Notes: generated by a model not told the origin, from the letters alone. A stretch of 64,000 nucleotides of DNA from Chryseobacterium fluminis (GCF_026314945.1 NZ_CP111121.1:1426001-1490000); one strand, 5' to 3'; numbered from the stretch's first letter, positions 26,575 through 36,079 are shown. Translations and numbers: made by a program.

Positions 26575-27171
26575 ATGAAACTATCAGCTGAATATTATGC
26601 CAATACTGATGTTAATTTTTTAGCAAAAGATCTGTTGGGTAAAATTATATATACTGCCACCGGGGAAACTGTCACGGCAGGAATTATCGTGGAAACAGAG
26701 GCCTATTTCGGAATTGAAGACAAAGCATCCCATGCATACGGGAACCGACGTACTGCACGGACAGAAGTGATGTTTCAGAAAGGAGGTCTGGCGTATGTCT
26801 ATCTCTGTTACGGGATTCATCATCTGCTGAATGTTGTCACTTCCGTTGAAAACGATCCGAAATGTGTTCTTATCAGAAGTATTGAACCGTATTACGGTTT
26901 CGATGAAATGGAAACGAGACGAAAAATGCCGGTAGAAAAGCCCGCTATATCTTCCGGTCCCGGATCACTGACAAAAGCTTTAGGTATTGATCTTTCTTTT
27001 AACAGACAAAGCCTGACTGAAGACCGTATCTGGATTGAAGATCAGGGGATCACGTATGAGCCTGCTGAGATTTTAGAGGCACCCCGGATAGGAATCGGGT
27101 ACGCGGAAGAACATGCCCTGCTGCCGTTACGTTTCTTTGTCAGCAATTCTAAGTATGCCCGGAACAAATAG
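26575..27171 (+). CDS. 3-methyladenine DNA glycosylase (AAG/MPG family)
   Basis: A base-excision repair enzyme of 198 residues that removes alkylated purines. The AAG fold signatures are present: LAKDLLGKIIYT at the start, the catalytic Glu in VETEAYFGIEDKASHAYG (~45), YVYLCYGIHHLLNVVT (~85) and SSGPGSLTKALGID (~130). The length is typical of bacterial AAG proteins. It follows the Fur-family gene by 60 bp in the same direction but is probably independent. Confidence 0.95.
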   Translation: MKLSAEYYANTDVNFLAKDLLGKIIYTATGETVTAGIIVETEAYFGIEDKASHAYGNRRTARTEVMFQKGGLAYVYLCYGIHHLLNVVTSVENDPKCVLIRSIEPYYGFDEMETRRKMPVEKPAISSGPGSLTKALGIDLSFNRQSLTEDRIWIEDQGITYEPAEILEAPRIGIGYAEEHALLPLRFFVSNSKYARNK

Positions 27172-27342
27172 TATAAACTGTGTGCTGATGATCCGATACA
27201 TAATGACTCTCTATCATCGTATCAAGCATTTCATGAAATATTTTTAACGCCATTACCCTCAGATCCCGAAATTTCTAAACAATATCCCTGTTGATTTTTA
27301 TGGAATCTTGGCATAATATTTTAATAAGTTTTAAAAAAAAGT

Positions 27343-27522
27343 ATGATGGATACTATAAAAAAGACAGGCCTCATTGTTTTTGCCGGGTCATTGATTTTTT
27401 CCTGTGCACCTGTACCTAAATCCAATGGCAATCACGGACTTCCACCGGGACAGGTAAAAAAGGTAACAGGATCTAAATCGGCGAAACATTACGCCCCCGG
27501 ACAATACAAAAAAAGTGAGTAA
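27343..27522 (+). CDS. Small lipoprotein (59 aa)
   Basis: ATG at 27343 (a second ATG follows at 27346); the stop is TAA at 27520-27522. The signal MDTIKKTGLIVFAGSLIFSC ends in a lipobox with Cys near residue 21, followed by a short basic tail (PPGQVKKVTGSKSAKHYAPGQ). Tails with a PPGQ..K motif of this kind recur in flavobacterial small lipoproteins. An intrinsic terminator follows at 27568. Confidence 0.7.
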   Translation: MMDTIKKTGLIVFAGSLIFSCAPVPKSNGNHGLPPGQVKKVTGSKSAKHYAPGQYKKSE

Positions 27523-27567
27523 ATGTAAGATAACCGGCAATCATGAAGTTACTGATGCTGAAAACCA

Positions 27568-27602
27568 AAGCCTTTGAACGTGCAGTTCAAGGGCTTTTTT
27601 TT
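27568..27602 (+). terminator. Intrinsic terminator
   Basis: AGCCTTTGAAC pairs with GTTCAAGGGCT and is followed by a run of eight T, 46 bp after the small lipoprotein gene. Confidence 0.9.
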
Positions 27603-27863
27603 ATCAAAGTGAATTACCGCTGAATGATCATTATGACCATTAGAGCCAGTAAACCTGAATCTTCCCGGCCTGAACTGCGAAACTGCAATGCACTAAGTAT
27701 TTTAAGCTTACTTTATGTAAGATATTATATTGAAAAAAAACTTATATGAAATTGATTGATTTTTGAAAGTTATCATTTGATTTTTTAAAACACCAAAGAA
27801 TACTTCCCTGCTAATTTTGTATTAGAAATTTTAATAAAAATAACGGAACAAAATTTAAAGATT

Positions 27864-28304
27864 ATGAGTACAAAAGAGCCAATTAAAAGTTTAGCACAAA
27901 ACACTTTCAAAAATCATCTGGATTTCCTTTCATCCGGCCAGATCGAAAAATGGGTAGATCTTTTTTCTGAAGAAGGTGTTCTGGAATTTCCTTATGGTCC
28001 TGCCGATTTTCCTAAACTCGTACAGGGAAAGACAGAGCTTTATGACTATATGAAAAATTTCCCGAAACATTTTAAGGTTGATTTTGAAAATCTTCATTTT
28101 TATGCCACTGAAGACCCCACTTTGGTCATTGCCGAATTTACGAGTACGGGAACTGCGATCAGCACAGGAAAACCGTATAACCAAAAGTATATTTCGGTAG
28201 TTCATACTAATGAAGAGGGTAAAATTTTAAAATATGTGGATTTCTGGAATCCAATGGTTGCATTAGAAGCCATGAATGCTCCTTTGAGTAACTTCGTGCA
28301 GTAG
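27864..28304 (+). CDS. SnoaL-like / NTF2 fold protein
   Basis: A 146-residue protein of the NTF2-like/PhzA-PhzB-like superfamily: an N-terminal helix LAQNTFKNHLDFLSSGQIEKWVDLF, the GVLEFPYGP turn, then a curved sheet ending in EEGKILKYVDFWNPMVALEA. Members are small isomerase-like or ligand-binding proteins; the substrate is unknown. A TAATTTTG promoter box lies at 27812-27819. The AraC regulator gene follows in the same direction and may control it. Confidence 0.8.
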   Translation: MSTKEPIKSLAQNTFKNHLDFLSSGQIEKWVDLFSEEGVLEFPYGPADFPKLVQGKTELYDYMKNFPKHFKVDFENLHFYATEDPTLVIAEFTSTGTAISTGKPYNQKYISVVHTNEEGKILKYVDFWNPMVALEAMNAPLSNFVQ

Positions 28305-28413
28305 CTTCATGGCAAGTTTCAGGAATGTAGCAGGAAGACCGTGTTCACGAGTTGTGAAAACGGTCTTTTCATTTCGCCCGGTTCTTATACTTTGGAAAAT
28401 ATGATGAAAAGAT

Positions 28414-28421
28414 TTAAATTT
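28414..28421 (+). promoter_or_regulatory. -7 promoter box of the AraC-type gene
   Basis: TAAATTTG matches the Bacteroidota TAnnTTTG consensus and lies about 50 bp before the ATG at 28467. This supports that start over two longer in-frame options. Confidence 0.55.
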
Positions 28422-28466
28422 GTTGTACTGGAAAACATCTTCAAACCATATTTCAGACATTCTGCC

Positions 28467-29378
28467 ATGATAAAACCCGAGACTCTGGAGGATTACTATG
28501 CAAAGAGACCATTTTTAAAAACTTCCGATCTGAAAAAAGAGGAAGGTCATTTCAATATCCTATCCATATCAAGGAAGAATCAGCCTGAACATCATCATCC
28601 GGTTTCATACAGCCGAAAGGAGTATTTTAAAATATGCTTAATATCAGGGAAAAGCCAGATTCATTATGCTGATAAAAGTTTTGAAATACAAAAGCACGGG
28701 CTGCTGTTTGCCAATCCTCTGATTCCTTATAACTGGGAACCCATTGACGGATTGCAATCGGGCTACAGCTGCATTTTCACAGAGTCTTTTTTTAACAATT
28801 TCGGAGATATTAAAAAATATCCTTTTTTTCAGCCCGGCGGATATCCTGTGTATGAATTAAGCACCTCGGAGCTGCTTTATTTAGAGAATATTTTCGTACA
28901 GATGAAGCACGAGAAGGATTCTGATTTCGAATATAAAGATGATGTACTTAGAAATCTGGTTTTTCAGCTGATTCATTCTGCTTTAAAAATGAGGCCGTCG
29001 GAAAATATATTGCCTGAAAAACAGAATTCGGCGGCAAGAATTACTTCTCTGTTTATAGACCTTCTTGAAAGTCAGTTCCCGATAAGCAGTGCTTCCGGAG
29101 CAATTACACTCAGGAGTGCTTCTGATTTTGCAGGCCAAATGTCTGTTCATGTTAATCATCTGAATAAATCAGTAAAAGAAGCGATGTCTAGAACTACCTC
29201 TGAAATGATTTCTGAAAGGATTTTAAAAGAAGCAAAGATTTTACTGAAACACAGTTCCTGGGCCATTTCAGAAATAGCCTACGCCCTTGGATTCGAGGGA
29301 CCCTCGCACTTCAGTACCTTCTTCAGGAAACATCTGAAGTTATCACCAAGTCAATTCAGAAATCCTGAAAAATTTTAG
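28467..29378 (+). CDS. AraC-family transcription regulator
   Basis: A regulator of about 303 residues. The N-terminal half is a cupin-like sensing domain (KEYFKICLISGKSQIHYAD, GLLFANPLIPYNWEP). The C-terminal ~100 residues carry two helix-turn-helix units, the first in SASDFAGQMSVHVNHLNKSV and the second in WAISEIAYALGFEGPSHFST, with the usual FFRKHLKLSPSQFR end. The start at 28467 was chosen because a promoter box precedes it and the longer frame reads through it. It is probably linked to the SnoaL-like gene upstream. Confidence 0.9.
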   Translation: MIKPETLEDYYAKRPFLKTSDLKKEEGHFNILSISRKNQPEHHHPVSYSRKEYFKICLISGKSQIHYADKSFEIQKHGLLFANPLIPYNWEPIDGLQSGYSCIFTESFFNNFGDIKKYPFFQPGGYPVYELSTSELLYLENIFVQMKHEKDSDFEYKDDVLRNLVFQLIHSALKMRPSENILPEKQNSAARITSLFIDLLESQFPISSASGAITLRSASDFAGQMSVHVNHLNKSVKEAMSRTTSEMISERILKEAKILLKHSSWAISEIAYALGFEGPSHFSTFFRKHLKLSPSQFRNPEKF

Positions 29379-29462
29379 AGGTTGTCCATCTTAAGTACCC
29401 TACGCTGACCTAAGCTCTAACTGATACAGTATAGGAAATGATTCTTAACATTGAATTATAAA

Positions 29463-29504
29463 ACACCGATTTCTGTGCTTCATGACGGAAATCGGTGTAT
29501 TTTT
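29463..29504. terminator. Bidirectional terminator
   Basis: ACACCGATTTC pairs with GAAATCGGTGT, with T-runs on the plus side and A-rich sequence on the other. It lies between the convergent AraC gene and the beta-propeller gene. Confidence 0.8.
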
Positions 29505-29549
29505 ACAATAATTCAATGATTTACGGTATTTATAAAATGTATTATTAAA

Positions 29550-30515
29550 TCATTTCGGCAGCGGCATCAGCCGTGCATGCTGAATGTCAAATCGTACTGA
29601 GGGAACATTGGTACTGTCTGTGAGTTCTGAAAATTTTGCATTCATAATCCAGACTTTATCTTTTGCCATTGCAGCGGTAGACGGATAGGTAAACCGGTCG
29701 GCCACTAAGGTGGATGCAGATAATTTTGCAGAAGCCCAGTTATCCTGGGAAGTCAGCTCATATATTTTATCACTGCCCCCATTTTGTACTACGACCAATT
29801 TTTGATTTTCTGTAAGCAATAAGCCGTCACCGTTCATAAAAAACTGTTCTGTGGCAACTTTAGTTATATTTTTGGGATTATTCAAATCGATTTTATATAA
29901 AACTCCGGTTCCGCTGCTCACCGTCAGCAGATACCCTGAAGGATGAAAGACAATTCCGTTGAGACCGATCCCTTCTGTCTTAAACATGGGACTGTCTGCG
30001 AAGACCGAAGCCTTGCCACCGGGCGTCACTTTATAAATTACGTTTGAAAAACTGTCGGTTACGTACGCATTCTGCTGACTGTCAAAAGTCAGGTCATTAG
30101 CAAAATGATTTCCCTTTACCAGGCCAGACAGGTCAATATCATCTGTTTTCTTTCCCGTTATCATATCAATGCCAATTAACCTGGCCATTTTTTTCCGCGT
30201 GTCCGGAGACGTAAATTTGCTGTAATTGGCATCGCTTACACAAGCAAACAAACGCTTCCCGTCCGGATGCACTTTCAATCCGTATGTGGATTTCAAAGAC
30301 GGATCATTCATCAGCAGACTGTAAACGCCGGCCGGAGTAACTTTTCCTATGCTGCCAAGCCGTGCTGATGAAACATAATAAACATTTGAACTACTGTCGT
30401 AGGCAATACCTTCCGGGTATGCTTCCGGTGCATTAAATTCTATTCTTGTACTGGGCTGGTCAGGAATAGCGGCTGCGCATCCGACCATAAGACTACATAA
30501 TATTAATTTTTTCAT
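29550..30515 (-). CDS. SMP-30/gluconolactonase-like beta-propeller lipoprotein
   Basis: A 321-residue protein with a signal at MKKLILCSLMVGCAAA (lipobox LMVGC), then a six-bladed propeller pattern: AYPEGIAYDSSSNVYYVS, GLKVHPDGKRLFAC, HFANDLTFDSQQNAYVTDS, GLNGIVFHPSGYLL and NGDGLLLTENQKLVVV. The PEGIAYD and NDLTFD acidic turns are the expected metal site. It is probably a periplasmic or outer-membrane-linked lactonase-like hydrolase. It lies 5 bp downstream of the PQQ-type propeller gene, so the two form an operon. Confidence 0.85.
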   Translation of the reverse strand: MKKLILCSLMVGCAAAIPDQPSTRIEFNAPEAYPEGIAYDSSSNVYYVSSARLGSIGKVTPAGVYSLLMNDPSLKSTYGLKVHPDGKRLFACVSDANYSKFTSPDTRKKMARLIGIDMITGKKTDDIDLSGLVKGNHFANDLTFDSQQNAYVTDSFSNVIYKVTPGGKASVFADSPMFKTEGIGLNGIVFHPSGYLLTVSSGTGVLYKIDLNNPKNITKVATEQFFMNGDGLLLTENQKLVVVQNGGSDKIYELTSQDNWASAKLSASTLVADRFTYPSTAAMAKDKVWIMNAKFSELTDSTNVPSVRFDIQHARLMPLPK

Positions 30516-30520
30516 ACCGT

Positions 30521-31699
30521 TTATTTTTGCTTGATGCTGTAAAGAACTCCGTTTGCGTCGTCAGAAATATATACCGTGCCGGATGCAGTGATGGCTACGC
30601 CCGCGGGTCTTCCGAATCTGGTTTTACCTTTAAGAAAACCGGTCAGGAAATCTTCAGCCGATACGGGCTTTCCGTTAGAAAACTTTATTTTTTGGACTTT
30701 GAAGCCCACCGGCTTGCTTCTGTTCCAGGAGCCGTGCCAGCAGACAAGAGCGTCTCCGCTGTACGCTGAGCCGGCAGGGAAAAAGCGGAACCCAATGGGT
30801 GCCATATGTGCCTGATATTCCATCACAGAAGGTTCGGTAGTTTCCGCCCATTTTTCTTTACTGTTTCCCGCAGGATCTTCCCTGGTGGTATCCACTTCTC
30901 TTTTGGCATAGGCAAACGGATAACCATAATTTTTACCTTCTTTAAGATGATTTAATTCTTCAGGCGGCCAGTCATCACCTTTGGCGTCCCCACCGTTATC
31001 CATCCCCCAGAATTCATTTGTCTGCGGATGCCAGTCGAAACCGATCGTGTTTCTAAGGCCTGATGCGAAGATCTTACGCTCCCATGTGAGCGGATCTACC
31101 TGTACCATGGTAGCAGCCTCACGGTCTGATTCTTTACAGTCATTACAGAGCGTTCCGATTGAAATATAAAGTTTTCCGTCCGGTCCGAAATCCATGGTCC
31201 TGTTGGGATGCTGTCCTGCGCTGGGCATATCATCGAAAAGCATTTGCTTGTCAGTAAGCGTCCCGTCCGCATTTATTGTATACCTGCGTAATTCATTATT
31301 ATTACACAGATACATGAAGCCATCTTTTACTGTGATGCCATGGACTCCTTTAAATTCGGCAGCCACTGTTTTGATTTCCTCAAATTTGCCATCCTTATTC
31401 CTGTCTTTCAGTAAAAGCACATCTCCTGTATCACGTCTGGTGATGTATAGATTTCCGTCAGGAGTATAATATAACATTCTGGGTTTTCCGAGGCCGGAAG
31501 CAGCTATTGAGACCGTCCATCCGTCAGGAACTTTCAGAAGGTTAACCATTTCGGGAAGAAAATCGAGATGTTCCGGATAATTGGTAGAATGGGTAATTTT
31601 GGTAATTTCCTTGGGTGGTATCCCCCGTTGCGCTGAAGCATTCGAAAACACAAAAGCTGTTACGAGAGGAATTATTTTTAAGATAGTTGTGGTATTCAT
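30521..31699 (-). CDS. PQQ-dependent sugar (sorbosone-type) dehydrogenase-like protein
   Basis: About 392 residues from ATG 31699 (MNTTTILKIIP), chosen because it starts the signal peptide that ends near NASAQ. A soluble-glucose-dehydrogenase-like beta-propeller follows: GLGKPRMLYYTPDGNLYITRR, KGVHGITVKDGFMYLCNN, HPNRTMDFGPDGKLYISIG, GLRNTIGFDWHPQTNEFWG, GRPAGVAITASGTVYISDD. Family members oxidise sugars or aldoses with PQQ in the periplasm. A Cys pair (LCNDC) after ISIGT may be a structural bridge. It is co-transcribed with the SMP-30-like gene. Confidence 0.88.
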   Translation of the reverse strand: MNTTTILKIIPLVTAFVFSNASAQRGIPPKEITKITHSTNYPEHLDFLPEMVNLLKVPDGWTVSIAASGLGKPRMLYYTPDGNLYITRRDTGDVLLLKDRNKDGKFEEIKTVAAEFKGVHGITVKDGFMYLCNNNELRRYTINADGTLTDKQMLFDDMPSAGQHPNRTMDFGPDGKLYISIGTLCNDCKESDREAATMVQVDPLTWERKIFASGLRNTIGFDWHPQTNEFWGMDNGGDAKGDDWPPEELNHLKEGKNYGYPFAYAKREVDTTREDPAGNSKEKWAETTEPSVMEYQAHMAPIGFRFFPAGSAYSGDALVCWHGSWNRSKPVGFKVQKIKFSNGKPVSAEDFLTGFLKGKTRFGRPAGVAITASGTVYISDDANGVLYSIKQK

Positions 31700-31710
31700 A
31701 GGTATCAAAT

Positions 31711-31742
31711 AAAAAAAATTCATAAGCTGTAGCTTATGAATT
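31711..31742 (-). terminator. Terminator of DUF892 copy 2
   Basis: A perfect 12-bp stem, AATTCATAAGCT with AGCTTATGAATT, 2-nt loop, with a T-run on the minus strand. It lies 12 bp after the DUF892 stop and just before the propeller gene. Confidence 0.85.
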
Positions 31743-31753
31743 CATTAATTAAT

Positions 31754-32314
31754 TTATTTATCGTTTTCCTCCGCAGCTTCAAAATTAATGGAGTGATAGG
31801 CGGAATCTGTCAAAATCACATCAGCTTCTTTTTCTTCAGCTAATGTTGCTTCCAGTAGCGCAGCTATTTCTTCTTCGCCCAGTGTTTTGGCAAAAGCAGC
31901 CAATGTACCGTACGAGGCAATCTCATAATGCTCAATTTTTTGTGAGGCCGAGATAATTCCTGCATCACGTACGGGCCCTGCCTCTGTTTCTTCCATAATG
32001 CTTTCCCCTTCTTTTATAAGGCCTTCCATAGCATCGCATTTTTTACCGCGGTTCGATTCTCCAAGTATATCAAAGATCTGCTCCAGCCTCTGAACCTGAC
32101 CTTCTGTGACCTTCACATGTTCTTCTATGGCGGAGACCAGCTTAGGTTCACTTGCATTTTTGGCCATTTTCGGCAAGGCTTTTACCAATGCTCTTTCGGC
32201 GTAAACAATATCTTTCAGCTCGTCGATAAATAACTCTCTGAGTCCGTCAGCTGCAGAAGATTTCGCCTTGACCTTGCGTGTGTTTTTCTCGTTTTGACTG
32301 TTTGTTTTTTGCAT
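31754..32314 (-). CDS. DUF892 ferritin-like protein (YciE/YciF family), copy 2
   Basis: A protein of 186 residues with the same layout as copy 1 (12892-13467): a Lys-rich tail of ~20 residues and the DUF892 four-helix domain with LFIDELKDIVYAERALVKAL, HVKVTEGQVQRLEQIFDIL, KCDAMEGLIKEGESIMEE and RDAGIISASQKIEHYEIASY. The conserved Glu and His residues of the presumed di-metal site are kept. It is closer to copy 1 than copy 3 is, by eye. The ACACCA motif lies 14 nt upstream of the ATG. Monocistronic, with a strong terminator. Confidence 0.92.
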   Translation of the reverse strand: MQKTNSQNEKNTRKVKAKSSAADGLRELFIDELKDIVYAERALVKALPKMAKNASEPKLVSAIEEHVKVTEGQVQRLEQIFDILGESNRGKKCDAMEGLIKEGESIMEETEAGPVRDAGIISASQKIEHYEIASYGTLAAFAKTLGEEEIAALLEATLAEEKEADVILTDSAYHSINFEAAEENDK

Positions 32315-32483
32315 AATATTATTTTTAGTGGTGTTGTCTATTCTATAATAAAGTGTGTCGACCGTCCGTCATTTATATCTTAAGTTATACTTTAAATATC
32401 ATAAAATGGGCAGGATCCTGGCCTGCAGCCTCAATCTCGTATGATTCCGGGAAAGCAGCATGTATTAAGCTTATATACAGAGA

Positions 32484-33662
32484 TTACACGGGTACCCGGA
32501 GATCATCCAGCTTTCTTTTAAATCCTTCCATAGCGCTGATACTCATTCTGTCCGGCACCCTGTTTAATGTTTCGGTATCGAATATATCCCAGATTCCACT
32601 GTGATGCCAGACCGTTGGATGATCCCAGTCAGGACGGTCGATAACCGGATAGATACAGCATCCTAAAAGAGGAAGCCCGGATTTCAGAACCGAGATACAT
32701 TCTTTTTCGATCGAACGGATCCACAGTGCACGGTCTTCTCCGGGGTGACTTGTTTCAGTAATGACTACCGGTCTTCCGTACCGGGTGAAAACCGTTTCAA
32801 TAAGAGAATGAAGGCTTCTGAATAAAGGATGTGGCGGCTCGTCTGCCCAAGGCAGAAATTCGTGGGTTTCATTAATCCACTGATTGTTATAATAATAATT
32901 AACCCCGATGATATCCAAATATTCAGGTTTCCCCCTGAGTTCGGGACACATCTGTCCCGAAAGGATATCATGAACCTGAAACTGTTCGAAATGTTTTTCT
33001 TCAGCGAGTAAAACCGCTTCAAAATTACTCTGGTCGTTTGAAACGATGCTTACCAAAGGCTCGGTCACCAAAATTCTTACCGACGGATCAATTTCACGCA
33101 TCCTTTCGATTCCTTCAATATAGGCTTTCATCAATGCATATTTTACTTCCCAGCCCTGACCTACGCAATAGGGTGAAGTTCCTCTTACATCGCCCCCCAG
33201 CCATGAAATAAAACTCACTTCGTTAATAGGCGTTATAATTAAATGACCATCAGGCACAAGGTTTCTGTAGGTAATGACAAATTCGCGGCATAAATGGCTG
33301 AATCTTCTTGCAAACATCGGATGAAGAGGAGTCATATCATCCGGATAACCAAAATGGCAGATATCCCAGACGACCTGGATATTTTTAGCACGGGAACTTT
33401 TAATAACGCGTTCTACTTCTTCCCAGTCATATTCATAGGGTCTTTTTTCAACGGCACTCCAGCGGATTCCCTCCCGTACGGTTTTAATACCGACTTCCCG
33501 TAACCGGTCATAATCCTCTTCCAAAAACCGGTCATGTCCTGATTCTTTATATAGATCCACCCTGTTTCCAAATGCATTCTGATGGTCTGCACATTCAAAG
33601 CCACCCATCAGGAAACTTTTGAACGGATTGGTATTGGATGGTAAAAAATCATTACTGAACAT
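32484..33662 (-). CDS. GH1-like glycoside hydrolase family protein
   Basis: A TIM-barrel protein of 392 residues. The proton donor and nucleophile positions of clan A are visible as NEVSF in IITPINEVSFISW (~150) and E in RPVVITETSHPGE (~300); the strand-end DICHFGYP and WSAVEKRPYEYDW also fit. It is shorter than a typical GH1 beta-glucosidase (about 450) and has no signal peptide. The last gene of an operon with a glycosyltransferase and UDP-galactopyranose mutase, with 11 bp overlap to glf. Trimming or recycling of the galactofuranose-containing glycan is inferred. Confidence 0.82.
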   Translation of the reverse strand: MFSNDFLPSNTNPFKSFLMGGFECADHQNAFGNRVDLYKESGHDRFLEEDYDRLREVGIKTVREGIRWSAVEKRPYEYDWEEVERVIKSSRAKNIQVVWDICHFGYPDDMTPLHPMFARRFSHLCREFVITYRNLVPDGHLIITPINEVSFISWLGGDVRGTSPYCVGQGWEVKYALMKAYIEGIERMREIDPSVRILVTEPLVSIVSNDQSNFEAVLLAEEKHFEQFQVHDILSGQMCPELRGKPEYLDIIGVNYYYNNQWINETHEFLPWADEPPHPLFRSLHSLIETVFTRYGRPVVITETSHPGEDRALWIRSIEKECISVLKSGLPLLGCCIYPVIDRPDWDHPTVWHHSGIWDIFDTETLNRVPDRMSISAMEGFKRKLDDLRVPV

Positions 33663-34755
33663 ATTCTTCCCTTGTTTTTAGCTTTTTGAAAAGGGCTAGT
33701 GACTGGGCCACCACCTGATCCATATTATAATACTTGTACGTCCCCAGACGGCCCGTGAAAAACACATCCGGATGATCTTCAGCAAGTTTTTTGTACTGAT
33801 TGTATATTTCCTGGTTCTGCTTTCTCGGGATCGGATAGTACGGATCACCTTCGGCAGTGGGATACTCATATACAATCGTTGTCTTTTCATTTTTCTGCCC
33901 GGTCAAAAACTTGAATTCCGTAATTCTTGTATACATATTGGAGGTGGGAAAATTCACCGTCCCTGTTGGCTGATAATTTTCCTGATTCAAAGTTTCAAAC
34001 TTAAAGTCTATGGATCGGTAAGGTAATTTACCGTAACAATAATCAAAATAAGAATCGATAGGACCTGTATAAATGAGTGTTTTAAAAGGAATAATATCCA
34101 CAATATCCTTATAATCGGTCTGAAGCATAATGCTGATGTTTTTATGAGACAGCATTTTTTTAAACATTTCAGTATAACCGTTTTTCGGCATTGCCTGAAA
34201 AGTATCTGTAAAATACCGGTCATCCCTGTTGGTTCTTGTAGGAACACGGGCGGTTACGGAAGCATCCAGCTCAGAAGGATCAAGATCCCACTGTTTTTTG
34301 GTATATCCTTTGAAAAATTTCTCGTACAGCTCTTTACCTACTGCGTTCAGAACTACATCTTCGGAAGTAAGGATAGGATTTCTTTTTTCAGCTTTTGAAG
34401 CCAGAAAATCTGTCACCTCATCTGAAGTTAAATTTTTACCGTATAATTCATTAATTGTGGTAAGGTTAATAGGGATCGGAACCAGGAGACCGTCCACACT
34501 TCCCAAAACACGATGTTCATAAGGCCGCCACTCGGTAAATTTTCCCAGATATCTGAAGACATCCTCAGAATTGGTGTGGAAAATATGGGGTCCGTATTTA
34601 TGAATGAGAATTCCTTCTTCATTATAATAGTCAAATGCATTCCCCGCAATATGATCCCGTTTGTCAACAATTAAAATCTTCTTCCCTTCGCTGGCCAGAC
34701 GCTCTGCCAAAACTGCTCCTGCAAAACCGCAGCCTACTATTAAAAAATCATACAT
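33652..34755 (-). CDS. glf: UDP-galactopyranose mutase
   Basis: A flavoprotein of 367 residues that converts UDP-galactopyranose to UDP-galactofuranose. The FAD-binding start YDFLIVGCGFAGAVLAERLA, HIAGNAFDYYNEEGILIHKYGPHIFHTN, and the family pattern FFKGYTKKQWDLDPSELDAS are clear, and the C-terminal GRLGTYKYYNMDQVV is the flavin-edge motif. It overlaps the glycosyltransferase upstream by 8 bp and the GH1-like gene downstream by 11 bp. Galactofuranose in a surface glycan is implied. Confidence 0.97.
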   Translation of the reverse strand: MYDFLIVGCGFAGAVLAERLASEGKKILIVDKRDHIAGNAFDYYNEEGILIHKYGPHIFHTNSEDVFRYLGKFTEWRPYEHRVLGSVDGLLVPIPINLTTINELYGKNLTSDEVTDFLASKAEKRNPILTSEDVVLNAVGKELYEKFFKGYTKKQWDLDPSELDASVTARVPTRTNRDDRYFTDTFQAMPKNGYTEMFKKMLSHKNISIMLQTDYKDIVDIIPFKTLIYTGPIDSYFDYCYGKLPYRSIDFKFETLNQENYQPTGTVNFPTSNMYTRITEFKFLTGQKNEKTTIVYEYPTAEGDPYYPIPRKQNQEIYNQYKKLAEDHPDVFFTGRLGTYKYYNMDQVVAQSLALFKKLKTREEYVQ

Positions 34756-35875
34756 GGTTAATCTGTTTTTGTGTGTTTGTATCTAGCTCATTTACTACCT
34801 TCACTGCATCAATAAGGGCATTCATTTTGTTAAAAGTGTTATCCCAGGAATCATCTTCCAGAAAATGATCCACGGTTCTCTGCCAATGGTCCCTTTCGTC
34901 ATCGGCAAAGATCTTCTCTGCAGTCGAAATGAACGATTCGGAATCAGAAATGATATGCACCAGACCGGCATTGCCATACGGATTGATAACATCCTTTATC
35001 GCTGTGGATATAACGGGTTTCCCTGCTGCAAGATATTCAGGGGTTTTCGTCGGGCTGATAAACTCTGTAGATTCATTTAAAGCAAATAATATCAATGCAA
35101 TATCCCAGTGGGAGATGTATTGTGGCAATTCAGAATAGGTTTTAGGACCTAAATAGTGAATATTAGAAGCTCTAGGCAGATCTTCAGGACTTATTTTTAC
35201 GACAGGACCAATGATGATGAATTGCCAGTCCGGACGTTTTGCTGAAACTTCGCGAAGGAGTTCAATATCAAAACGCTCATCGACAACGCCGAAAAATCCC
35301 AGTTTTGGAGAACTGATCGGTTTCTGGTCTGCCGGTTCTTCCTGAATGGCTCTTGCCTGGCCAAAATGCAACTTATCAATGCTGCTTGGCATAGCATGAA
35401 TATTGTGATGCCTGTTTTTCTTCGCCTGGTAAAGAGAATTTCCCCCGGTGAAAACCACATCGGCCTTTCTGAACAGCTCATTTTCCAGCTGCAGCAGTTG
35501 TGGCGGTGCAAATTTGAATGCGGATAATTCGTCCATAGAATCGTAAACAATCTTCTCCGGGTGAAGCTCACGGGTAAACTGAAGAGCCATCGGAGTATAA
35601 TACCAACTGATATAATTTTCTATATTGTACTCTTCTAAAAGTTCTTTAATAAGATTCTGTATTCTTTCGTTGGTGGTCTCGTCATGATTTGAAACCAGCA
35701 GTTCGACAATGTACGTTCCGTCCTGTACATTAACGATATACCTATCAGAATCCCCGATTTTCGGTTCTTCAAAATAAAATACCTGGTAATGCTTTGAAAA
35801 CCTTGTGAGAAGGTGTTGCGGTCGCTGATAAACAAAATTCCATGATAGATGGCTGAAGCATAATAAGTATTTCAT
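34748..35875 (-). CDS. GT4-type glycosyltransferase
   Basis: A protein of about 375 residues from ATG 35875 (MKYLLCFSHLSWNFVYQRPQ), a start conserved in this subfamily that acts on the tuaH/WcaI-like pattern SHLSW..RPQHL. The GT-B C-terminal half shows LGFFGVVDERFDIELL, NIHYLGPKTYSELPQY and the donor-binding FISPTKTPEYLAAGKPVISTA. It is first in an operon with glf and the GH1-like gene and may add galactofuranose or another sugar to a cell-surface glycan. Confidence 0.9.
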   Translation of the reverse strand: MKYLLCFSHLSWNFVYQRPQHLLTRFSKHYQVFYFEEPKIGDSDRYIVNVQDGTYIVELLVSNHDETTNERIQNLIKELLEEYNIENYISWYYTPMALQFTRELHPEKIVYDSMDELSAFKFAPPQLLQLENELFRKADVVFTGGNSLYQAKKNRHHNIHAMPSSIDKLHFGQARAIQEEPADQKPISSPKLGFFGVVDERFDIELLREVSAKRPDWQFIIIGPVVKISPEDLPRASNIHYLGPKTYSELPQYISHWDIALILFALNESTEFISPTKTPEYLAAGKPVISTAIKDVINPYGNAGLVHIISDSESFISTAEKIFADDERDHWQRTVDHFLEDDSWDNTFNKMNALIDAVKVVNELDTNTQKQINHV

Positions 35876-36028
35876 ATGTATATTGTGATTAAGTGTGAAC
35901 AATGTAGTGAAAAGAATATGCACATCTTATGACGTGAGTCATAATCTGCAGTCTCTGAAATTGTTAATTAGATATCATACAATCGGATAATATCATTATA
36001 ATCATTTATAAATTATCGAGGTAAAAAA

Positions 36029-36064
36029 GAGAGAGCAAACTTTGAATTGGCTCTCTCCTTTTGT
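36029..36064 (-). terminator. Terminator of the 54-aa membrane protein gene
   Basis: GAGAGAGC pairs with GCTCTCTC; on the minus strand a six-T run follows. A T-rich plus side makes it usable in both directions. Confidence 0.8.
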
Positions 36065-36079
36065 TTAAAACAAATATTT

